This document shows positions 8,687 through 12,432 of a stretch of DNA of 12,432 nt, one piece after another. Numbering within the stretch: position 1 is the first letter of the stretch; every line of letters starts with the position of its first letter. The position numbers and the translations under genes are program-made. Source of the DNA: Bacteroidia bacterium (GTDB lineage Bacteria; Bacteroidota; Bacteroidia; AKYH767-A; OLB10); NCBI GenBank assembly GCA_025450095.1, contig JANWID010000325.1, positions 1 to 12,432 on the forward strand. Direction: 5' to 3'. The notes beneath the pieces were generated by a model. It worked only from the letters and a program-made list of their open reading frames with translations. It ran no database searches and had not been told where the DNA came from.

Positions 8687-8718
8687 TTTGTTAAAATATA
8701 GTTGAATCATTACCTTTG
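8687..8718 (+). promoter_or_regulatory. Bacteroidota-type promoter of the tRNA-Ser gene
   Basis: TTTG at 8687-8690, a 20-nt spacer, then TACCTTTG at 8711-8718. This fits the primary-sigma consensus of the phylum (TTG, about 19-21 nt, TAnnTTTG) in both boxes and in spacing. The predicted transcription start is a few bases before the tRNA at 8733. It may also drive the Pro and Arg tRNA genes and the repeats downstream, since I see no equally good promoter in front of those. Confidence 0.65.
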
Positions 8719-8732
8719 CGGCCCTTGGAATG

Positions 8733-8819
8733 GGTGAGGTGCCTGAGAGGCCGAAAGGAACAGTTTGCTAAACTGTCGTACGGGTAACCGTACCGAGGGT
8801 TCGAATCCCTCCCTCACCG
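8733..8819 (+). tRNA. tRNA-Ser (anticodon GCT)
   Basis: 87-nt class II tRNA with a long variable arm. Acceptor GGTGAGG (8733-8739) pairs with CCTCACC (8812-8818), followed by discriminator G. The anticodon arm is ACAGT-TTGCTAA-ACTGT (8760-8776) with GCT at 8767-8769, reading AGC/AGT codons. The variable arm GTACGGGTAACCGTAC folds on itself. The T-arm is GAGGG-TTCGAAT-CCCTC. CCA is not encoded. It is transcribed away from the ABC importer operon. Confidence 0.96.
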
Positions 8820-8856
8820 CAAGTGAGAAGTTGGATTTGAAAGTGATCTTTGATTT

Positions 8857-8994
8857 TTAATTAAAAATTTTAAATTAAAAATTAAAAATGAGGATTGAGA
8901 ATTAATAGATTTTCGATCTGAAAGTTGAGAATGCTGATTGTTAATGAAATAAACACCTTCATTTTTAATTTTACATTTTTAATTTTAAATTTTA
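8857..8994. repeat. A+T-rich inverted repeat flanking the tRNA-Ser/tRNA-Pro spacer
   Basis: Blocks of the word AATTAAAAATT at about 8857-8888 appear again as the complement (ATTTTTAATTTT) at about 8960-8994, just before tRNA-Pro. The same word forms the leaders of the tRNA-Arg-like copies at 9471 and 9610. It looks like a dispersed A+T-rich spacer repeat; nothing coding is seen between the blocks. Confidence 0.5.
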
Positions 8995-8998
8995 AACA

Positions 8999-9072
8999 CG
9001 GGGTGTAGCGTAGCCTGGTATCGCGCCTGCTTTGGGAGCAGGAGGTCGTCAGTTCAAATCTGGCCACCCCGA
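8999..9072 (+). tRNA. tRNA-Pro (anticodon TGG)
   Basis: 74-nt tRNA. Acceptor CGGGGTG (8999-9005) pairs with CACCCCG (9065-9071); the C1-G72 end pair is typical of bacterial tRNA-Pro. The discriminator is A and CCA is not encoded. The anticodon arm is CCTGC-TTTGGGA-GCAGG with TGG as anticodon, and the T-arm is GTCAG-TTCAAAT-CTGGC. It is the intact parent of the two degenerate copies that follow directly. Confidence 0.96.
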
Positions 9073-9171
9073 CAAAAAAGTTCTTAAAAAATTAAGTTGG
9101 TATCGCGTCCCGACCGAAGCGTCGGGAAGGTCGTCAGTTCATCCGATAGCTATCGGGACTGGCCACCCCGA
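9073..9171 (+). repeat. tRNA-Pro-like degenerate copy 1 with palindromes in place of arms
   Basis: 99-nt unit directly behind tRNA-Pro. The leader (CAAAAAAGTTCTTAAAAA...) replaces the acceptor 5' strand and D-arm. Homology to tRNA-Pro begins at GGTATCGCG (9099) and ends with the intact 3' end GGCCACCCCGA (9171). The 17-base anticodon arm is exchanged for TCCCGACCGAAGCGTCGGGA (9108-9127; 7-bp stem, 6-base loop), flanked without gap by GGTATCGCG and AGGTCGTCAG. In the T-loop, TTCA is followed by TCCGATAGCTATCGGGA (9142-9158). It cannot act as a tRNA: no anticodon and no acceptor 5' strand. Confidence 0.85.
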
Positions 9172-9271
9172 CAAAAAAGTTCTTAAAAAATTAAGTTGGT
9201 ATCGCGTCCCGACCGAAGCGTCGGGAAGGTCGCCAGTTCATCCCGATAGCTATCGGGACTGGCCACCCCGA
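9172..9271 (+). repeat. tRNA-Pro-like degenerate copy 2 (tandem)
   Basis: 100-nt tandem repeat of the previous unit, nearly identical. It carries the same anticodon-arm palindrome (9207-9226), a T-loop palindrome in its complete 18-base form TCCCGATAGCTATCGGGA (9241-9258), and GCCAG instead of GTCAG in the T-stem. The T-loop palindrome has one C more than in copy 1, so copy 1 has lost a base or copy 2 has gained one. The near identity points to recent tandem duplication of an already altered unit. Confidence 0.85.
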
Positions 9272-9289
9272 CAAAAAAAAGTAACAATT

Positions 9290-9309
9290 GATTCGCCGTT
9301 TGGCGGATC
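9290..9309. repeat. Palindrome GATTCGCC-GTTT-GGCGGATC
   Basis: 8-bp stem (one T-G wobble) with loop GTTT, 18 nt after the last tRNA-Pro-like copy. It is of the same size class as the palindromes inside the tRNA-like copies but differs in sequence. As RNA it could close the transcript of the Pro array; there is no U-tract directly behind it. Confidence 0.6.
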
Positions 9310-9386
9310 AGGTTATGAGTGACAAATTGCAGGTAGTTTTTAGAAGACCGAGACCTTTTTTTATCGTCATTTTTAAAAGAGACTTA

Positions 9387-9460
9387 GGTTCCGTAGCTCA
9401 ACTGGATAGAGCAGCTGCCTTCTAAGCAGCAGGTTTCGAGTTCGAACCTCGACGGAATCA
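9387..9460 (+). tRNA. tRNA-Arg (anticodon TCT)
   Basis: 74-nt tRNA. Acceptor GGTTCCG (9387-9393) pairs with CGGAATC (9453-9459) with one G-T wobble; the discriminator is A and CCA is not encoded. The anticodon arm is GCTGC-CTTCTAA-GCAGC (9414-9430) with TCT at 9421-9423, reading AGA/AGG. The T-arm is TCGAG-TTCGAAC-CTCGA. It is the intact parent of the two degenerate copies that follow. Confidence 0.96.
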
Positions 9461-9600
9461 CTTTTGTTGCAAATTAAAAATTAGGAATTAAAAATTAAAA
9501 ATTTTCAACTAGATAGAGCATCTCGCCCGGCGGGAATGTTTCGAGTGAACCGCATTAGCGGTTCATCCCGACCGAAGCGTCGGGATCGCAACGGAATCAC
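9461..9600 (+). repeat. tRNA-Arg-like degenerate copy A with palindromes in place of arms
   Basis: Begins with an A+T-rich leader whose 40 bases at 9471-9510 are identical to 9610-9649. Homology to tRNA-Arg starts at CAACTAGATAGAGCA (9506) in the D-loop and ends at ACGGAATCA (9599). The anticodon arm is replaced by TCTCGCCCGGCGGGA (9521-9535). The T-arm holds GAACCGCATTAGCGGTTC (9547-9564), then A, then TCCCGACCGAAGCGTCGGGA (9566-9585). The acceptor 5' strand is absent, so it is not a functional tRNA. Confidence 0.82.
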
Positions 9601-9759
9601 ATTTGCAGAAAATTAAAAATTAGGAATTAAAAATTAAAAATTTTCAACTGGATATCTGCCTGCCGACAGGCAGGGAGCATCCCGCCCGGCGGGAAGGTTT
9701 CGAGTAAACCACATTTGCGGTTCATCCCGACCGAAGCGTCGGGATCGCGACAGAATCAC
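9601..9759 (+). repeat. tRNA-Arg-like degenerate copy B with three arms carrying palindromes
   Basis: Same plan as copy A. Homology runs from CAACTGGATA (9645) to CAGAATCA (9758). Here the D-arm has an extra palindrome CTGCCTGCCGACAGGCAG (9656-9673) between GATA and GAGCA, with no tRNA bases lost. The anticodon arm is exactly replaced by TCCCGCCCGGCGGGA (9680-9694), flanked by GAGCA and AGGTTTCGAG as in the parent. The T-arm has AAACCACATTTGCGGTTC (9706-9723, a decayed form of copy A's palindrome) and TCCCGACCGAAGCGTCGGGA (9725-9744). It converges on the end of the minus-strand propeller gene. Confidence 0.82.
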
Positions 9760-9794
9760 TTAAGTTCAAGTTGTTCCTTTGGAGTTTAGTTGGT

Positions 9795-11489
9795 CTATTG
9801 TTTCAAAAACTTCCCATACTCTATTTCACCATTTTTGTTTTGTAATTCATAAAAATAAAGTGCCGATGGTAAATAGGAGATATTAACCGTTGAGGTCGTA
9901 TCGACAAACTGGTGAATAATGTTTCTCCCTGTTAAATCATACAGAAAAAATTCAATGGGTGTCAAATTTCCTGAAGATATTATGTTGATCCAACCAGTAC
10001 CTGGGTTTGGATAAATAAGAATGTCATGTGACTGAATTTCTTCTGAAAGTGCAGTAAATGAATTAGTATATTTTGCAACAAAAATATCACCTAATCCATA
10101 AACGTCGGTATATATGCCTGCAGGTGGATCAAAATCCATACTTCCAACAAAGCGACCTGTAACAAAAATATTGTTAAAATTATCAATTGCAATACTGTTT
10201 CCATAGTCAACATTAGGTCCACCAATTCCCTTTGAGAAAACGAAGTTTCCGGTCGAATCTAACTTTACAATAAAAATGTCCTGGGAGCCCAGAGATGTTA
10301 AATTATAGATTGTTATTCCTGGATCAAAATCAGCGATTCCTTGAAAAAATCCCGTGCAAAAAATATTTCCATTTTGATCTATGTCTATAGAATATCCAAC
10401 ATCAAGATTTGATCCTCCCAAATTTTTTGCCCAAATAAAATTTCCTGCAGTATCAGTTTTTAGTATAAAAATATCCCCACTTCCTGCTGAATTTAAAGTA
10501 TGACTATTGTTCCCGGAATCAAAATCTGGAGAATCTGAAAAATAACCAGTAGTGTAAACAAATTCATCATCAGCAATAGTTGTACTCCAGCCAAAATCCT
10601 GATCTTGACTTCCTACCTGATTGGCCCATTTAAAGGAACCAGTGCTATCAAATTTTAAAACGAAAATGTCATTAAGGCCATTAGCCGTTAAATTATAAGT
10701 CCCTTGACCTGGATCAAAATCAGTGGTTCCATAAAAGTCTCCGGTAACATATAGGTTTTCAAAATTGTCGGTAGTTATGAAATTTCCATGAGAATGAGAT
10801 GTTCCTCCTATGTTTTTTGCCCATATAAAACTACCATTTGAATCTAATTTTGAGATGAAAATATCGCTGAGGCCAGATGATGTTAGATTATAAACCCCGG
10901 GACCCGGGTCAAAATCTGAAGTTCCATCGAAATATCCGGTTGAATAAACATTCCCATTGTTACTTATAGTAATAGAACTTCCAAAGATATCAATTCCGCC
11001 TCCCATTGATTTAGCCCAATTAAAATTTCCATTTATATCTAATTTTAAAATGAAAATGTCACTCGAACCAATTGCTGTAAGATTAAAAATACCTACTCCC
11101 GGATCACAATCAATAGTACCTTCGAACCGAGCTAAAATGTATACATTTCCAACTAAATCGGTTGCTATTGAAAATGATATTTCATTCATAGTACCTGCAA
11201 TTTGTTTGGCCCAAACGAAACTGCCATTTGAATCTAATTTTGAAATGAATATATCGCTAAGGCTGGTAGATGTGAGATTATAAACTCCGGAACCCGGATC
11301 AAAATCCGCAGTTCCATTAAAACTTCCTGTAGTTAATGCATTTCCTGTTTGATCAACGACGATGGAAAATGCAGTTTCATTTTCTGTTCCTCCCATACTT
11401 TTAACCCATTCTAAATTTTGAGAGTAGGACGTGTTAAAAAAGCCTAATAATACAAGGGGAAATAGTGTTTTAAAAGTATGAACATTCAT
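9795..11489 (-). CDS. Secreted seven-repeat SBBP-like beta-propeller protein with type IX sorting domain
   Basis: 564-aa exported protein; function unknown. Signal peptide MNVHTFKTLFPLVLLGFFNTSYSQ (a few residues uncertain at the cut). From about residue 33 there are seven tandem repeats of about 66 aa, each with the pattern GNxYxTGxFxGTxDFDPG, then YNLTSxGxSDIFIxKLDSxGxFxWAKxxGG. The seventh repeat lacks the final GxFxWAK strand, while LEWVKSMGG right after the signal peptide supplies one. This fits a closed seven-bladed propeller with a velcro strand. Por sorting domain at 490-564 (ILIYPNPGTGW, FFLYDLTGRNI, SALYFYELQNKNG). Stop TAG. A weak -7-like box (TATCTTTA, complement at 11525-11532) lies upstream. 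Surrounding DNA is more A+T-rich than the transporter region. Confidence 0.9.
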   Translation of the reverse strand: MNVHTFKTLFPLVLLGFFNTSYSQNLEWVKSMGGTENETAFSIVVDQTGNALTTGSFNGTADFDPGSGVYNLTSTSLSDIFISKLDSNGSFVWAKQIAGTMNEISFSIATDLVGNVYILARFEGTIDCDPGVGIFNLTAIGSSDIFILKLDINGNFNWAKSMGGGIDIFGSSITISNNGNVYSTGYFDGTSDFDPGPGVYNLTSSGLSDIFISKLDSNGSFIWAKNIGGTSHSHGNFITTDNFENLYVTGDFYGTTDFDPGQGTYNLTANGLNDIFVLKFDSTGSFKWANQVGSQDQDFGWSTTIADDEFVYTTGYFSDSPDFDSGNNSHTLNSAGSGDIFILKTDTAGNFIWAKNLGGSNLDVGYSIDIDQNGNIFCTGFFQGIADFDPGITIYNLTSLGSQDIFIVKLDSTGNFVFSKGIGGPNVDYGNSIAIDNFNNIFVTGRFVGSMDFDPPAGIYTDVYGLGDIFVAKYTNSFTALSEEIQSHDILIYPNPGTGWINIISSGNLTPIEFFLYDLTGRNIIHQFVDTTSTVNISYLPSALYFYELQNKNGEIEYGKFLKQ

Positions 11490-11524
11490 TGTTTATAATA
11501 GGAATAAAATATTTTAATTACTAT

Positions 11525-11532
11525 TAAAGATA
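11525..11532 (-). promoter_or_regulatory. Weak -7-like box for the seven-repeat propeller gene
   Basis: Minus-strand TATCTTTA differs from TAnnTTTG in the last base and lies 35 nt before the ATG at 11489. No convincing TTG box is seen at the right distance in this A+T-rich stretch. Confidence 0.25.
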
Positions 11533-11664
11533 GAATAAATATAGTTAAGTACTAAAAAATTGTATACTTATTCTAATTAATAATTAATTTCCTACTAAAA
11601 CACCTGACTTATTAACCGAAGGCGTTATTCTGTAATAGCAGGTATCAGGTACTTCTGCATAATT

Positions 11665-11817
11665 CTATCCATGTAATATAAAAGTGAAATATGCATTTTC
11701 ATGATAGTGCCAATCTACATTATTAAGCGTGTATTCGGTATCGGTCAAAGTAATTTCATTTAAACAGAGCTTATTGTTTGTCTGCCCATAGAATTCTCCT
11801 GTTTGTAGTTGTTTCAT
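11665..11817 (-). pseudogene. Remnant of an AraC-family regulator (N-terminal cupin part only)
   Basis: 50-codon frame from the ATG at 11817. The sequence MKQLQTGEFYGQTNNKL...TDTEYT...VDWHYHENAYFTFILHG resembles the beginning of Bacteroidota AraC regulators, where a cupin-type sensing domain starts with a WHxHxNxYFxFxLxG motif. A complete protein would be about 270-300 aa with a C-terminal DNA-binding domain. Here a TAG follows directly after HG, inside the cupin domain. After the stop the same frame stays open for about 25 codons (NYAEVPDTCYYRITPSV...), but these do not look like cupin sequence, so the gene was cut by deletion or rearrangement rather than by a point change. It starts 29 nt after the stop of the upstream propeller gene. 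Confidence 0.65.
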
Positions 11818-11846
11818 TTTGTATTCTGGTAAGAAATTAAATCGAA

Positions 11847-12432
11847 TCAAACTTTTACAACCTTACCTTTCTTAATCACACCGTTTTTGTTCCTCAATTC
11901 GTAAATATAAATTCCTCTTGTAAGTTGTTCTGTGTTAATTGAGGTTGAATTTACAAATGATTGATGCAATAATATTTTGGAAGCAATGTCATAAAGAATT
12001 ATTTCTATAGGTTCATTGGTGTTTGTTTTTACATGCAATTCATTTGTAACCGGGTTGGGGAAAACCTGGAAGTTGGAATCAGGGTGGAGGAAGTTGGAAA
12101 TGGATGTTGTGGAATCCGGTTCTATTTTAGCAAGGAAAATATTTTTATTATTTGATCCGGTACCATTATTTAATAATGTATCCTGACCAAGTATTAAATA
12201 GGTGCCGCCATAATAACCGGTTACATAAACATTATCATTAAAATCAACAGCACTGCCATTGCCCACCGGAAACCAATCGCATCCATCAGCACCCTTTGCC
12301 CATATTGGATTGCCTGCCGTATCATATTTAACTATGTAAAATCCTCCGCCAACTCCATAATCAAACAAAGTATCCGATCCGAAAATAATATATGACGCAC
12401 CGAAAGTTCCGGTCATATAAAAATAGTTATTC
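11847..12432 (-). CDS. Secreted SBBP-like repeat protein with type IX sorting domain (5' partial)
   Basis: C-terminal part of a secreted propeller-like protein; the frame stays open through the window edge (NNYFY precedes the Met at 12416), so that Met is not the start. Two repeats are visible: YMTGTFGASYIIFGSDTL...FYIVKYDTAGNPIWAKGADG and VYVTGYYGGTYLILGQDTL...NIFLAKIEPDS. They are of a related but different subtype from the next gene: GxDTL in place of the DFDPG motif. The last repeat again lacks its closing strand. The Por sorting domain follows (FQVFPNPVTNELHV, IILYDIASKILL, RGIYIYELRNKNG, ending KVVKV). Function unknown; surface location or release inferred from the sorting domain. Confidence 0.85.
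   Translation of the reverse strand, partial: NNYFYMTGTFGASYIIFGSDTLFDYGVGGGFYIVKYDTAGNPIWAKGADGCDWFPVGNGSAVDFNDNVYVTGYYGGTYLILGQDTLLNNGTGSNNKNIFLAKIEPDSTTSISNFLHPDSNFQVFPNPVTNELHVKTNTNEPIEIILYDIASKILLHQSFVNSTSINTEQLTRGIYIYELRNKNGVIKKGKVVKV

Noticed and set aside
8882..9067. 61-codon minus-strand open frame
   Set aside because: Runs antisense through tRNA-Pro and through A+T-rich repeats; no coding signature.
9032..9322. 96-codon plus-strand open frame with two nearly identical 33-residue repeats
   Set aside because: It begins inside tRNA-Pro and is made entirely of the tRNA-derived tandem units; the amino-acid repeat only mirrors the DNA repeat. No start context or protein-like composition.
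9073..9759. Possible CRISPR array
   Set aside because: The units are about 99-150 bases with internal palindromes and tRNA homology; there are no short constant repeats with unique spacers and no cas genes.

Overview
The window comes from a member of the Bacteroidota. Three independent signs support this: three secreted proteins end in type IX secretion (Por) sorting domains, which occur only in that phylum; a good match to the Bacteroidota promoter consensus (TTTG, 20 nt, TAnnTTTG) lies in front of a tRNA gene; and ribosome binding sites of Shine-Dalgarno type are generally missing. I cannot name a genus. The right part (from about 9,780) is visibly richer in A+T than the transporter region.

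Left part (1-8,670). The window opens inside a plus-strand gene for a membrane HD-domain phosphohydrolase of the PgpH type; its 7TM region lies outside. It converges on a minus-strand gene for a large secreted multidomain protein (SprB-like repeat, carboxypeptidase-regulatory-like fold, DUF7619-like domain, HYR-like domains, Por sorting domain). That gene is bracketed by two copies of a CAGTC-rich inverted repeat. Upstream of it, also on the minus strand, is a compact oligopeptide/dipeptide-type ABC import operon: substrate-binding lipoprotein, OppB/DppB-like permease, OppC/DppC-like permease. No ATPase genes lie within the window. The OppB-like gene is split by a single in-frame TAA after codon 51, with clear homology on both sides of the stop.

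Middle (8,700-9,790). A plus-strand cluster of three intact tRNA genes: Ser(GCT), Pro(TGG), Arg(TCT). The Pro and Arg genes are each followed by two degenerate copies of themselves. In all four copies the anticodon arm has been exchanged for a short perfect or near-perfect palindrome, almost to the base, and further palindromes sit in the T-arm and in one case the D-arm. The copies have lost their 5' ends at the D-arm and carry A+T-rich leaders. This is the most unusual structure in the window.

Right part (9,795-12,432). Two minus-strand genes for secreted proteins with SBBP-like beta-propeller repeats and Por sorting domains; the first has exactly seven repeats and the second runs off the window. 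Between them is a remnant of an AraC-family regulator, cut off inside its N-terminal cupin domain.
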